Source: WSXY01 sp038325105 (GTDB lineage: Bacteria > Actinomycetota > Coriobacteriia > Anaerosomatales > Anaerosomataceae). From it: a stretch of 64,000 bases of DNA. The translations under genes and the position numbers were made by a program. Below are positions 35,237-44,015 of this stretch, in pieces. The DNA lies in the NCBI GenBank assembly GCA_038325105.1, contig JBBQIR010000001.1, positions 12,907-76,906 on the forward strand, in the 5' to 3' direction. Position 1 is the stretch's first letter, and every line of letters starts with the position of its first letter. Under the pieces are notes generated by a model. It had not been told where the DNA came from. It saw only the letters and a list, made by a program, of their open reading frames with translations, and ran no database searches.

Positions 35237-35821
35237 ATGTACGCAGTCGTGACAACCGGCGGCAAGCAGATGAAGGTCGAAAAGGACACTGTTGCCGTTG
35301 TAGAAAAGATCGATGCACCGGTCGGCGATTCCATTACGCTGCCCGTGTTGTTCATGGCTGATGGCGATGCGATCCTGTTCGGCGAAGACGCCGCAGCGGT
35401 CACAGTCACGGCTACCGTCATCGAGCACTTCAAGGGCGAGAAGCAGATCGTCTTCAAGTTCAAGAAGCGCAAGGGCTACAAGAAGATGAGAGGCCATCGC
35501 CAGCATCAGACGGCGGTGCTCATCACCGATATCGCCACCGGCGCTCCCAAGAAGGCCGTCAGGGCCCCCAAGGTTGAGGAAGCCGTTGTAGAAGCGGTTG
35601 CCGAGAAGCCGGCTGCCAAGGCGCCTGCAGCGAAGAAACCTGCGGCGAAGAAGCCTGCAGCGAAGAAGCCTGCGGCTGCCAAGGAGACCACGGTTGCCGA
35701 GAAGCCGGCTGCCAAGAAGCCCGCAGCGAAGAAGCCCGCGGACGCCGCAGCCAAAAAGTCGGCTGCCAAGAAGCCTGCAGCGAAGAAGACCACCTCGAAA
35801 GCCGACGAGGCCGCCGAATAG
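35237..35821 (+). CDS. rplU: 50S ribosomal protein L21 with Ala/Lys/Pro-rich C-terminal tail
   Basis: Ribosomal protein of the large subunit. Residues 1-104 are a normal bL21 (MYAVVTTGGKQMKV, FKFKKRKGYKKMRGHRQ). Residues 105-194 are an added tail made of AAKKPAAKK-type units, like the tails of histone H1 and of bacterial HU/Hc1-like proteins, with short acidic breaks. The family is normally about 103 aa, so the tail nearly doubles it. Likely it binds rRNA or DNA non-specifically. ATG 35237 follows GGAG by 8 bases. First gene of rplU-rpmA-obgE. Confidence 0.95.
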   Translation: MYAVVTTGGKQMKVEKDTVAVVEKIDAPVGDSITLPVLFMADGDAILFGEDAAAVTVTATVIEHFKGEKQIVFKFKKRKGYKKMRGHRQHQTAVLITDIATGAPKKAVRAPKVEEAVVEAVAEKPAAKAPAAKKPAAKKPAAKKPAAAKETTVAEKPAAKKPAAKKPADAAAKKSAAKKPAAKKTTSKADEAAE

Positions 35822-35841
35822 TATCGAAGGGGTTGTGAACG

Positions 35842-36096
35842 ATGGCCCATAAAAAAGGTCTCGGATCAACGAAGAACGGCCGCGACTCCAAGTCCAAGCG
35901 ACTTGGCGTCAAGCGGTTCGCCGGCCAGATCGTCACCTCTGGCTCGATTCTCGTCCGCCAGCGCGGCACGCGCCTTAAGCCCGGTGTGAACGTGGGCATC
36001 GGCCGTGACGACACGCTGTTCGCCAAGATGGACGGCGTCGTCGAGTTTTCGCATGGCAAGGACCGTCGGGTACACATCCGACCGGTGGTCGCCTAG
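35842..36096 (+). CDS. rpmA: 50S ribosomal protein L27
   Basis: Large-subunit protein whose N-terminus reaches the peptidyl-transferase centre. It is 84 aa and starts MAHKKGLGSTKNGRDS, the usual form without the cleavable pre-sequence known in Firmicutes. RQRGTRLKPGVNVGIGRDDTLFA is the core signature. It lies 20 bases after rplU and is followed by a strong terminator. Confidence 0.97.
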   Translation: MAHKKGLGSTKNGRDSKSKRLGVKRFAGQIVTSGSILVRQRGTRLKPGVNVGIGRDDTLFAKMDGVVEFSHGKDRRVHIRPVVA

Positions 36097-36131
36097 CAGG
36101 CCGTCAAGAGCACGAACGAAACGTTCGAGGG

Positions 36132-36158
36132 CCCTCCACCGGTGGTGGAGGGTCTTTT
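36132..36158 (+). terminator. Rho-independent terminator after rpmA
   Basis: A perfect 9-bp stem CCCTCCACC (36132-36140) with GGTGGAGGG (36144-36152), 3-base loop, then TCTTTT. It separates the ribosomal genes from obgE. Confidence 0.85.
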
Positions 36159-36224
36159 GTCACGATAGGGGTAGTACCGCGTATCGACTATCATCGGTGC
36201 AGGTCCTCCGGTAAGGAGCAACCA

Positions 36225-37559
36225 GTGTTTGTCGATGAAGCGAAAATTCACGTGAAGGCCGGTGACGGCGGCGGAGGCAGCGCCTCGATGCGCCGGGAGG
36301 CTCACGTCCCCAAGGGCGGACCGAACGGCGGCGACGGCGGCAGGGGCGGCAGCGTCATCGTCGAGGCCGACCAAGCGCTTTCAACCTTGCTTGACTTTCA
36401 TTACAGGCGCCACTTCAAGGCGCAACGTGGAACGCACGGCAAGGGCTCGAACCTCGACGGCGCGACCGGAGACGACCTGATCCTGCGCGTGCCGGTCGGC
36501 ACGGTCGTACGCCTCGAAGAGACCGGCGAGCTCATGGCGGATCTATCGCGGTCCGGCAAGCGTGTCGTCGTTGCTCGTGGCGGCCGCGGTGGACTCGGCA
36601 ACACGCACTTCGTGACGCCGACCCGGCGGGCACCGTCTTTCGCACAACTCGGTGAGCCCGCCGAGGAGCGCTGGATCACCCTTGAGCTCAAACTTCTCGC
36701 CGATGCTGCGCTCGTCGGCTTCCCGAGCGTTGGAAAGTCATCGCTCATCGGACGCATGAGTGCGGCTCGTCCCAAGATCGCCGACTACCCGTTCACGACG
36801 CTCGTTCCCAACCTGGGTGTCGTGCAGGCGGGCGATCGCTCGTTCGTGGTTGCGGATGTTCCCGGTCTCATCGAAGGGGCGAGTGAGGGAGCAGGTCTCG
36901 GGCATGCGTTTCTTCGCCACATCGAGCGAACGGCACTCATCCTCCACGTTGTGGACCTTACAGGCGGCTACGACGAGCGCGACCCGGTCGAGGGTATCGG
37001 CATCATCGATGCCGAGCTGGCCGCACACGCCGAGGAACTCGCTTCGCGCCCCCAGGTGGTCATCGGTAACAAGATGGATGTTGAGGGCGCTCCTGCGGCG
37101 TCTGACGCCGTTGCGCGGTGGTGCGAGGACATCGGACGCCCGTACTTCGAGGTCTCGGCCGTCACCGGCGAAGGCATCGAGACGATGGTGCGAGCCGTTG
37201 CGGCCGCGGTCCACGACCTCCGTCTCGCGCAGGAGCCCGAAGAGGCGGCCTTCGAGGAGACGTTCGTGTACGAGCCTCCGCAGGAGCGTGTCATCGAGGT
37301 AGAGCGCATGGGCAAGGCCGACTACCGCGTGCGAAGCGGCTTCGTCGAGCGCATGGTCATCATGACTGACATGGCCAATGAGGAAGCGGTGGCTCACTTG
37401 CAACGACGGCTCAAGCGCGCTGGCGTGGAGAACGCGCTCATCGAAGCCGGCGCAACCGATGGCGACACGGTGAACATCGGGCCGGTATCATTCGAGTTCG
37501 AGTCACATCTGGCACCCGAGGTCGCGGACGGAGCGGAAGAAGAGGCGGGGGATGAGTAA
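36225..37559 (+). CDS. obgE: Obg/CgtA GTPase
   Basis: Essential GTPase in 50S assembly and stress signalling. Glycine-rich Obg fold (1-158, DGGGGSASM, GGRGGLGNTHF), G domain with P-loop GFPSVGKSS from about 165, DVPGLIEGA for G3 and GNKMD for G4, and a C-terminal OCT domain (about 350-430, WEF/VRRFGV-like region). 444 aa. GTG 36225 has AAGGAG upstream. A TATCAT (36189-36194) is a possible -10. It overlaps proB by 8 bases. Confidence 0.96.
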   Translation: MFVDEAKIHVKAGDGGGGSASMRREAHVPKGGPNGGDGGRGGSVIVEADQALSTLLDFHYRRHFKAQRGTHGKGSNLDGATGDDLILRVPVGTVVRLEETGELMADLSRSGKRVVVARGGRGGLGNTHFVTPTRRAPSFAQLGEPAEERWITLELKLLADAALVGFPSVGKSSLIGRMSAARPKIADYPFTTLVPNLGVVQAGDRSFVVADVPGLIEGASEGAGLGHAFLRHIERTALILHVVDLTGGYDERDPVEGIGIIDAELAAHAEELASRPQVVIGNKMDVEGAPAASDAVARWCEDIGRPYFEVSAVTGEGIETMVRAVAAAVHDLRLAQEPEEAAFEETFVYEPPQERVIEVERMGKADYRVRSGFVERMVIMTDMANEEAVAHLQRRLKRAGVENALIEAGATDGDTVNIGPVSFEFESHLAPEVADGAEEEAGDE

Positions 37560-38655
37560 GCGGACGATCGTCGTCAAGGTCGGCAGCTCGACGGTCACGG
37601 GGGCTGACGGTCGGATCGACCGCGAGTACCTCGAGGGCCTCGTCGACCAGATCGTGGCGGTGCGAGACGACGGATGCAATGTCGCGCTCGTGTCGTCCGG
37701 CGCGATTGCTGCGGGACTCGAGGCACTCGGACTAACAAGTCGTCCCAAGGACATGCCGACGATGCAGGCCACGGCAGCGGTCGGACAGGTTCGCCTCATC
37801 GAGACGTACGCTGAGCTCGCTGCCGAGCGCGACCTCAGCGTTGGGCAGGTCCTTTTCACCCGGGAAGACGTGTCGCACCGGCAGCAGTACCTCAATGCCT
37901 GTCACACGCTCGAGCGGTTGCTCGACATGGGTGTGCTGCCGATCGTGAACGAGAACGACACGACGGCTGTGGATGAGATCCGATTTGGCGACAACGACTA
38001 CCTCGCAGCGCTGGTCGGCATCATGCTGCACGCTGATGCAGTCGTGCTGCTGACGGACATCGAGGGCCTCTATGACACCGATCCCCGGCAGGACTCGGAA
38101 GCCCGACTCGTGGAGCACGTTGTGGAGTTGACCGACGAACTCCTCGCGGCGGCCGGCGGCGCCGGTTCGCTCGTAGGCTCCGGCGGCATGGCCACGAAGC
38201 TTGAGGCCGCGCGGGCGCTCATGGATGCGGGTATCCCGCTTGTGGTGTGCGACGGGCGGCGGGCTGACGTCGTGGTCGATGCGGTCGCCGGGAAGCCTGT
38301 CGGAACGCTCTTCGCGGGCGGTAAGGCGGCCCTTAAAGGACGCAAGTTGTGGCTCGCGTACGCGGGTCGCGCGGTGGGCTCTATCGTGATTGACGCTGGC
38401 GCGAAAGAGGCCCTATGCTTGCGGGGTGGAAGCTTGCTCCCGGCCGGGGTTGTCGACGTGTCCGGGAGCTTTGTTGTCGGGGACGCTGTCACGCTCAACG
38501 ACGCGGATGGAACGGTCGTTGCCAGGGGGCTCGCCGGTATGTCAGCCGACGACCTGCGGAAGGCGAAGGGACTGCGTACGGCGCAGATTGCCGGCGTGCT
38601 GCCGCTATGGGACGGAGCAGCGGTCGTGCACCGCGACCATCTCGTCATCGTCTGA
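37552..38655 (+). CDS. proB: Glutamate 5-kinase
   Basis: First enzyme of proline synthesis, phosphorylates glutamate. 367 aa with an amino-acid-kinase domain (VVKVGSSTVTG at the start, VSSGAIAAGLEALG, VNENDTTAVDEIRFGDND) and a C-terminal PUA domain. Feedback inhibition by proline is typical. It overlaps obgE; proA follows after 49 bases. Confidence 0.96.
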   Translation: MSKRTIVVKVGSSTVTGADGRIDREYLEGLVDQIVAVRDDGCNVALVSSGAIAAGLEALGLTSRPKDMPTMQATAAVGQVRLIETYAELAAERDLSVGQVLFTREDVSHRQQYLNACHTLERLLDMGVLPIVNENDTTAVDEIRFGDNDYLAALVGIMLHADAVVLLTDIEGLYDTDPRQDSEARLVEHVVELTDELLAAAGGAGSLVGSGGMATKLEAARALMDAGIPLVVCDGRRADVVVDAVAGKPVGTLFAGGKAALKGRKLWLAYAGRAVGSIVIDAGAKEALCLRGGSLLPAGVVDVSGSFVVGDAVTLNDADGTVVARGLAGMSADDLRKAKGLRTAQIAGVLPLWDGAAVVHRDHLVIV

Positions 38656-38704
38656 GGAATCCGAATCCGTCGTATGGTAGTGAAGGCACTGGAAGGGAAT
38701 GCGA

Positions 38705-39958
38705 ATGTCCGAGGTCACGACGCTGGCACATCGTGCGAGAGACGCCGCAAATGCGCTCGCCGCGACGTCCACCGACCAGCGCAATCGCGCACTTCTCTCG
38801 ATGTCTCACGCGCTCGTTGCCAAGGTGGACGAGATCATCGCGGCCAACGAGATAGACATGCAGTCGGCGCGCGAGAAGAACACCGCGGCCCCGTTGCTGG
38901 ACCGACTCGAGCTTACGCCAGCTCGAGTCAAGTCGATGTCCGAGGCGATCAAGAGCCTTGCGCTGCTTCCGGATCCGATCGGTGAGGTCATCAGCGGCTC
39001 CCGGCTTGCCAACGGCATCTGGCTCCAGCAGGTGCGCGTGCCTATGGGTGTTGTCGCGATGATTTACGAGGCGCGACCGAACGTCACGGCCGATGCTGCG
39101 GCGCTGTCGATAAAGACCGCCAACGCCGTGATCCTGCGTGGCGGGTCGCTTGCCGCGAACTCCAACATTGCACTAGCCAAGGTTCTCTCGGCCGCTGCTG
39201 TGGGTGCGGGGCTTCCCGACGGATGCATCCAGTACATCGAGACTCCCGGCCACGAGGCTGCCGAGGAACTCATGGGGCTGCACGGCATGATCGACGTGCT
39301 CATACCGCGCGGCGGAGCGGGACTTATCAAGAACGTCGTACAGAACGCCAAGGTTCCCGTCATCGAGACGGGTATCGGCAACTGTCACATCTACGTGCAT
39401 GGTGCGGCCGACATCCAGATGGCCAAACGCATCGTTCTCAACGCGAAGGTGCAGCGCCCCGGAGTGTGCAACTCCGCCGAGTCGCTCCTGGTCGACGAGT
39501 CGATCTACGAGCGCGCGCTACCGCCGATTCTCAAAGCACTCGAGGAAGCGGGCGTTACGGTGCACGCCGACGAGAAGACGCGTTCGCTCGGCGCCATCTC
39601 CCAGATCAAGCCTGCCACCGAGGAGGACTGGGGAACCGAGTACCTCGACCTCCGGATATCGTGCAAGGTCGTGAGTGGTCTCGACGAGGCGATCAAGCAC
39701 GTCAACACGTACGGGACCAAGCACAGTGAAGCTATCGTGACAGAGGACTACCGTTCCGCCATGCGCTTCCTCAATGAAGTCGATGCGGCCGCGGTGTACG
39801 TGAACGCATCCACCCGGTTCACCGACGGTGGAGAGTTCGGGCTTGGCGCTGAGATCGGAATTTCCACGCAGAAGCTGCACGCGCGTGGTCCAATGGGCCT
39901 GACTGCGCTGACGACGACGAAGTTCATGGCAATGGGAAGCGGTCAGATTCGCGAGTGA
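38705..39958 (+). CDS. proA: Glutamate-5-semialdehyde dehydrogenase (gamma-glutamyl phosphate reductase)
   Basis: Second proline enzyme, NADPH-dependent reduction of glutamyl phosphate. 417 aa, aldehyde-dehydrogenase fold. Catalytic Cys is C255 in GVCNSAESLL. MIYEARPNVTADAAAL and ASTRFTDGGEFGLGAEIGIST are family marks. ATG 38705 has GGAAGGG 7 bases upstream; ATG 38699 is too close. The stop overlaps nadD. Confidence 0.97.
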   Translation: MSEVTTLAHRARDAANALAATSTDQRNRALLSMSHALVAKVDEIIAANEIDMQSAREKNTAAPLLDRLELTPARVKSMSEAIKSLALLPDPIGEVISGSRLANGIWLQQVRVPMGVVAMIYEARPNVTADAAALSIKTANAVILRGGSLAANSNIALAKVLSAAAVGAGLPDGCIQYIETPGHEAAEELMGLHGMIDVLIPRGGAGLIKNVVQNAKVPVIETGIGNCHIYVHGAADIQMAKRIVLNAKVQRPGVCNSAESLLVDESIYERALPPILKALEEAGVTVHADEKTRSLGAISQIKPATEEDWGTEYLDLRISCKVVSGLDEAIKHVNTYGTKHSEAIVTEDYRSAMRFLNEVDAAAVYVNASTRFTDGGEFGLGAEIGISTQKLHARGPMGLTALTTTKFMAMGSGQIRE

Positions 39959-40563
39959 GAAAGAAACTCAGGCTCGGCATCATGGGTGGGACGTTCGACC
40001 CGATCCACTACGGTCACCTCGTCACCGCTGAAGAGGCGCTTGTCCAGTTCAACCTGGACAAGGTCGTCTTCATGCCGACCGGAGTACCTGTCCGCAAGAC
40101 CCACCGCACAGTGACTCCTGCCGAGCATCGGTATCTGATCACGGTGATCGCCACAGCAAGCAACCCTGACTTCGAGGTCTCCCGGCTCGAGATCGACCGC
40201 GACGGCCTCACGTACACTGTCGACACGATGCTGGCGTTGCGGGACCTCCACGGGCCGCAAGCGGAGCTCTACTTCATCACCGGTGCGGACGCTGTGTGGG
40301 AGATCCTCACCTGGAAGGATTCGGAGCGTCTCGCCGACGTGTGCACGTTCATCGCGGCGACCCGGCCGGGCTACGACCTCGCGCGATTCTCGGAAGAGGA
40401 CGCCCAGCGTCTGCGAATCGAGTTCATGGAAGTGCCGGCGTTGGCGATTTCATCAACCGACATTCGACTGCGGCTTGCTGAGCGACGTCCCGTGCGCTAC
40501 CTGCTTCCCGAAGCTGTGGCTGCCTACATCGCCAAGAACGCGCTCTACGCGGGAGGGTCGTAA
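39955..40563 (+). CDS. nadD: Nicotinate-nucleotide adenylyltransferase
   Basis: Makes nicotinic acid adenine dinucleotide for NAD synthesis. 202 aa with the nucleotidylyltransferase motif GGTFDPIHYGHL near residue 11 and the ISSTDIRLRL (ISSTxIR) C-terminal motif. GTG 39955 overlaps the proA stop (GTGA). The order nadD-yqeK-rsfS is conserved in many Gram-positives. Confidence 0.95.
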   Translation: MRKKLRLGIMGGTFDPIHYGHLVTAEEALVQFNLDKVVFMPTGVPVRKTHRTVTPAEHRYLITVIATASNPDFEVSRLEIDRDGLTYTVDTMLALRDLHGPQAELYFITGADAVWEILTWKDSERLADVCTFIAATRPGYDLARFSEEDAQRLRIEFMEVPALAISSTDIRLRLAERRPVRYLLPEAVAAYIAKNALYAGGS

Positions 40564-40564
40564 C

Positions 40565-41143
40565 GTGACGCCGTCTTGGGAAAGTGCGCTCTCGGCTCTC
40601 GGCGAACGACTCGACGAACGTGGTGTCCGTCACTCGGTGAACGTGGCGGAGACGGCTGCAGGTCTTGCCGCGACGTATTCCGTTGACGTCGAGGTGGCGA
40701 GGCTTGCGGGCCTGCTACACGATTGGTGCAAGGACCTCGACGGTGCCGAGTTGATCGAGCGGGCACAAGCGCACGGGATCCCGATTACCGAGGCGGACCG
40801 CTCTGTGCCGTACCTGCTGCACGCACCTGTGGCCGCTGCAGAGCTGAAGCAGGAGTTTCCCGGGATTCCGGTGGACGTACTTGATGCGGTGGGTGCTCAC
40901 ACCTACGGCTCGTCGTCTCTCACACCGATTGAGATGGTCGTCTACGTTGCTGACACTCTGGAACCCGCGCGGACGCATTCGGGTGTCGAGGAGCTGCGTT
41001 CCCTTGTGGGCGTAATCGGCCTTGAGGAGCTGTTCGCCCGAACGTACGCGGATTCGCTGCGTCACCTGGTCGACAGCCGCCGGCGGATACATCCCGAGAC
41101 GGTTGCGACATGGAATCGCATCGTTGAGGGCGAGCGCCGATGA
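40565..41143 (+). CDS. yqeK: YqeK family HD hydrolase (Ap4A hydrolase)
   Basis: 192-aa HD-domain phosphohydrolase. Members split diadenosine tetraphosphate symmetrically. HD residues are in LLHDWCKD; the upstream His is in RHSVNVAETA, and later metal ligands lie in LLHAPVAA and AVGAHTYG. The GTG start has GGAGGG 7 bases upstream and follows nadD directly. It overlaps the next gene by 4 bases. Confidence 0.92.
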   Translation: MTPSWESALSALGERLDERGVRHSVNVAETAAGLAATYSVDVEVARLAGLLHDWCKDLDGAELIERAQAHGIPITEADRSVPYLLHAPVAAAELKQEFPGIPVDVLDAVGAHTYGSSSLTPIEMVVYVADTLEPARTHSGVEELRSLVGVIGLEELFARTYADSLRHLVDSRRRIHPETVATWNRIVEGERR

Positions 41144-42342
41144 GCCGGAAGCATCGCGCACACGGCGCGGACCACGAACAGGGTCGTCCGGAAGAGTCCG
41201 AACCGATGGTAGCCCCCGACCGGTCGGGTGCAGATTACCCGCGTCGCCGCACGCATGTCGACAAGCCCGAGACGCCAGCCGCGGGCTATCGCGGTTCGAA
41301 GCGATCCTCGAAGCTTGGGAAGCGCCTTCGCAAAGAAGCTCAGAGCGATCGGGTGAAGGCAGAGGTCACCGAGAAGGCTGAGACGGCCGGCAGGGCTCTC
41401 GGCACGGGACTGCGCTATGCAGGAATGGCGATCGGCGCGCTCGTCGCACTGGCGCTCGTGTTCGTGCTGGTCGCGATGGGCATCAACGGTGCTGCCCGGT
41501 ATCTTGCCAAGCGTGAGGCCGTGGCCAACAACAGCCCGGAGGCTGTGAAAGCGCGTGCGCAGGGCAACCTGCTCATCATCGGCACGGACGGTTCCTCGGG
41601 CGCCGACTTCCTCGCAGTCCGGCTCGATGAGGAGAACGGTCAGATATTTGGCATAGCCATCCCGGACGGGGCTTTCATGGAGGTTCCCGGTCAGGGATTC
41701 GAGCGAATCGGTGACTCATACAAGGCCGGCGCTGACGTGTCGATGGCGGCGATCTCGAACTACCTCGGGGTTCCGTTCGAGAAGTACGTGGTCGTGAGCA
41801 AGCAGGCATACCAGGACGCGCTCACCAATCAGTCGCTCGCCGGTCTCATGAAGACCGCCATCTCGTCCGGGCTCGGAGATGTCGGGGAGGCCGAAGCGGG
41901 TGCCTTCATGGACAAGGTGAAGCCCGCGCAAGTCGCTCTCGTCCCGCTGCCGGTCAAGCCGATCAATCTCGCCGATCAGACGTACTTTGAGCCTCAGCGC
42001 GATCAAGTGGCTGATCTCTTGCTTTCATGGTGGGGGGTTCGTCTCGGCGCCGATGATGGCGTCATCCGTGTCATCGTCTACAACGGATCCGGCGCACCGG
42101 GTACTGCCGGCGAGGTCGCCCAGGTGCTCATCAAGGCTGGCATGCGGGTGGTCGACACCAAAAACGCCGACCGCTTCGACTACAAGGAGACTCTCATCGT
42201 TGTCCAGGATGGTGACCTGGCAAAGGGTGAGAGTGTCAAGAAAGTGCTCGGCATTGGCAAAGTCGTCGATCAACCGTCCGAACAGGACGTTGCGGATATC
42301 ATCATCATTGTTGGTCAGGATTGGAAACCTTCGAAAGGGTGA
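41140..42342 (+). CDS. Membrane protein with degenerate LCP-like domain and LytR C-terminal domain
   Basis: 400-aa protein: a charged, disordered cytoplasmic part (1-90), one membrane helix (93-115), an LCP-like region (about 140-290) and a LytR_C domain (about 312-400, VIVYNGSGAPGTAGEVAQVL). Active LCP enzymes attach wall polymers and use conserved Arg residues after IP (IPRD). Here the site reads IPDGA (174-178), and the usual N-x-A motif is replaced by RIGDSY. So the enzyme activity is doubtful and a binding role is possible. It sits between yqeK and rsfS, the usual place for an LCP/LytR gene. Confidence 0.8.
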   Translation: MSRKHRAHGADHEQGRPEESEPMVAPDRSGADYPRRRTHVDKPETPAAGYRGSKRSSKLGKRLRKEAQSDRVKAEVTEKAETAGRALGTGLRYAGMAIGALVALALVFVLVAMGINGAARYLAKREAVANNSPEAVKARAQGNLLIIGTDGSSGADFLAVRLDEENGQIFGIAIPDGAFMEVPGQGFERIGDSYKAGADVSMAAISNYLGVPFEKYVVVSKQAYQDALTNQSLAGLMKTAISSGLGDVGEAEAGAFMDKVKPAQVALVPLPVKPINLADQTYFEPQRDQVADLLLSWWGVRLGADDGVIRVIVYNGSGAPGTAGEVAQVLIKAGMRVVDTKNADRFDYKETLIVVQDGDLAKGESVKKVLGIGKVVDQPSEQDVADIIIIVGQDWKPSKG

Positions 42343-42743
42343 GCGTTCTGGAGCCGAGAGACTACGCGCTACTGGCAGCAGAGGCTGCTTCAGATAAGAA
42401 AGCGACCGACCTGGTCGTTCTTGAGGTCGGTCCCATGCTTGTGATCACCGACTACTTTGTCATCGCGTCAGGTTCAAACGACCGCCAGGTACACGCGATC
42501 GCCGATGGCATCGAACGGCGCCTTCGTGAAGCGGGTCTGCGTGCAGTCGGGCGTGAAGGCGAGCGGGAAGGTACGTGGATCCTGCTCGACTTCGGGGAGA
42601 TCGTCGTTCACGTGTTTCAGCCCGAGGAGCGCGAGTTCTACCGACTCGAGAAGCTCTGGGGCGACGTAGAGCGTGTTGAGCTGCCCGCTGAGGTTGCAGC
42701 TGCTCACATGTCCGCGCCGTCAGCTGGACCCGAGAACTCGTGA
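42339..42743 (+). CDS. rsfS: Ribosomal silencing factor RsfS
   Basis: 134-aa protein that binds L14 and blocks subunit joining under starvation. The core pattern DLVVLEVG, ITDYFVIASGSNDRQVHAIADGIE, and GTWILLDFGEIVVHVF is clear. GTG 42339 overlaps the upstream stop (GTGA); TTG 42321 would be an alternative with a longer N-terminus. The tail after residue 115 is Ala/Ser-rich. It overlaps the EamA gene by 4 bases. Confidence 0.94.
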   Translation: MSVLEPRDYALLAAEAASDKKATDLVVLEVGPMLVITDYFVIASGSNDRQVHAIADGIERRLREAGLRAVGREGEREGTWILLDFGEIVVHVFQPEEREFYRLEKLWGDVERVELPAEVAAAHMSAPSAGPENS

Positions 42744-43693
42744 GCCCGTCGGCGCGGCGGACACTGACCACTCTCGCCCTTGTCGGTGTCGCCGTCGTAT
42801 GGGGCGGTACGTTCGTCATGGTCAAAGGCGCGGTCGAGAACTACCCCCTCTACAGTTTCTTAGGCTGGCGCTTCGCGATTGCGACGGTCGCGTTCGTGCT
42901 TCTCTTCCCGGGGTCGTTCAAGAAACTCACCTGGGGAGGCGTGCGCGTCGGGCTCCTTGCCGGTGCGTTCCTGACTGCGGGCTACATCTTCCAAACCTGG
43001 GGACTGCAGGCGACGTCGGCCAGCAAGGCGGCCTTTGTGACGGGCATGTTCGTTGTGATCACGCCGCTGATGCAAGCGGTGTTGCTCAGGCGACCACCGA
43101 AGTCGTGGACTATCGCGGGAGTCGTGCTCTCGGTGGTTGGCCTGTGGCTGCTATCGGGAGGCACCGTCGGCGGATGGAACGTCGGCGATACGCGGGTGCT
43201 CCTCTGCGCAATCGCCTATTCGGCACATATGATCGTGCTCGGAGGTCCGGGTCGGAAGCACTCGGTCAGCGCGCTTACCCTCGTGCAGCTGGCAACCGTG
43301 GCTGTGGCAACGGGGGCGGTCGCGATCGCCACGGAACGTGCGCCGTTGCCGACGGAAGGCTCGCTCGTTTTCGCCTTGCTGGTTACCGGTGTGCTCGCCT
43401 CGACGGTCGCCTTTGCCGTGCAGACGGCCGCGCAGCAGCTCATATCGCCCACGAAGACGGCGCTCATACTCATTACCGAGCCGGCTTTCGGCGGAGTGTT
43501 CGGCTGGCTGGCGGGGGAGTCACTCGGTGTGAGCGGCGTCTTTGGCAGTGGGCTCATTCTGGGCGGCATGATCCTCGCCGAGGTGGTCGGGACATCGGCC
43601 GCACCTGCGGAGCATGTTGAACTTGAGGTGTCGCTTGAAGGACCTCCGGTTCCGTTGATCGAAACGGGTGACGATAGGGTTCGATCCGAGTAG
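42740..43693 (+). CDS. EamA/DMT-family transporter
   Basis: 317-aa permease with ten predicted helices in two EamA repeats (repeat 1: VAVVWGGTFVMVKGAVENYP; repeat 2 begins about residue 150). Family members export or take up small metabolites such as amino acids. Substrate cannot be guessed. A 40-residue acidic cytoplasmic tail follows the last helix. It is translationally coupled to rsfS and ends the obgE operon. Confidence 0.88.
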   Translation: MSPSARRTLTTLALVGVAVVWGGTFVMVKGAVENYPLYSFLGWRFAIATVAFVLLFPGSFKKLTWGGVRVGLLAGAFLTAGYIFQTWGLQATSASKAAFVTGMFVVITPLMQAVLLRRPPKSWTIAGVVLSVVGLWLLSGGTVGGWNVGDTRVLLCAIAYSAHMIVLGGPGRKHSVSALTLVQLATVAVATGAVAIATERAPLPTEGSLVFALLVTGVLASTVAFAVQTAAQQLISPTKTALILITEPAFGGVFGWLAGESLGVSGVFGSGLILGGMILAEVVGTSAAPAEHVELEVSLEGPPVPLIETGDDRVRSE

Positions 43694-43717
43694 GCAGTGC
43701 CGCTTTCGCTACGCCAT

Positions 43718-43745
43718 TTGACCGCGCGCGAACGCCTGGTATACT
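43718..43745 (+). promoter_or_regulatory. Promoter of tRNA-Ala
   Basis: TTGACC (43718-43723), 16 bases, TATACT (43740-43745). Transcription should begin about 43752, some 25 bases before the mature tRNA. Confidence 0.7.
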
Positions 43746-43776
43746 ACCGTTTGCTGCGCGAGCAGCGCCCAGATGT

Positions 43777-43852
43777 GGGGCCATAGCTCAGCTGGGAGAG
43801 CGCTTGGCTGGCAGCCAAGAGGTCAGGGGTTCGATCCCCCTTGGCTCCACCA
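43777..43852 (+). tRNA. tRNA-Ala (anticodon GGC), CCA encoded
   Basis: Complete cloverleaf: acceptor GGGGCCA/TGGCTCC with one G-T pair, D arm GCTC/GAGC, anticodon stem CTTGG/CCAAG with loop CTGGCAG giving GGC (codon GCC), and T arm AGGGG-TTCGATC-CCCCT. CCA is encoded. Confidence 0.96.
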
Positions 43853-43865
43853 ACAACTGATGTGC

Positions 43866-43895
43866 GCCCTCCCTGGTCGGTTGACCGGGGAGGGC
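43866..43895 (+). terminator. Terminator hairpin after tRNA-Ala
   Basis: 13-bp stem (43866-43878 with 43883-43895) with one G-T pair and loop GGTT, followed by GTTTC. Confidence 0.75.
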
Positions 43896-43962
43896 GTTTC
43901 TCGTGCGGACTATTTGCAGTTCGGATTCGACTCACTCCCACTCGTAAACTTGGCCTATGAAG

Positions 43963-43971
43963 TGCTAACAT
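43963..43971 (+). promoter_or_regulatory. Candidate extended -10 of the multihaem cytochrome gene
   Basis: TGC followed by TAACAT (43966-43971). No matching -35 is seen. It would give about 38 bases of leader including AGGAGG (43998-44003). Confidence 0.4.
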
Positions 43972-44015
43972 TCCATCAGGGAAACTAGGGAGCCTTCAGG
44001 AGGATCACGTTACGA

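Noticed and set aside
35600..35815. Repeats in the rplU tail as a CRISPR-like or satellite array
   Set aside because: They are in-frame codons for AAKKP units with irregular spacing and no spacers.
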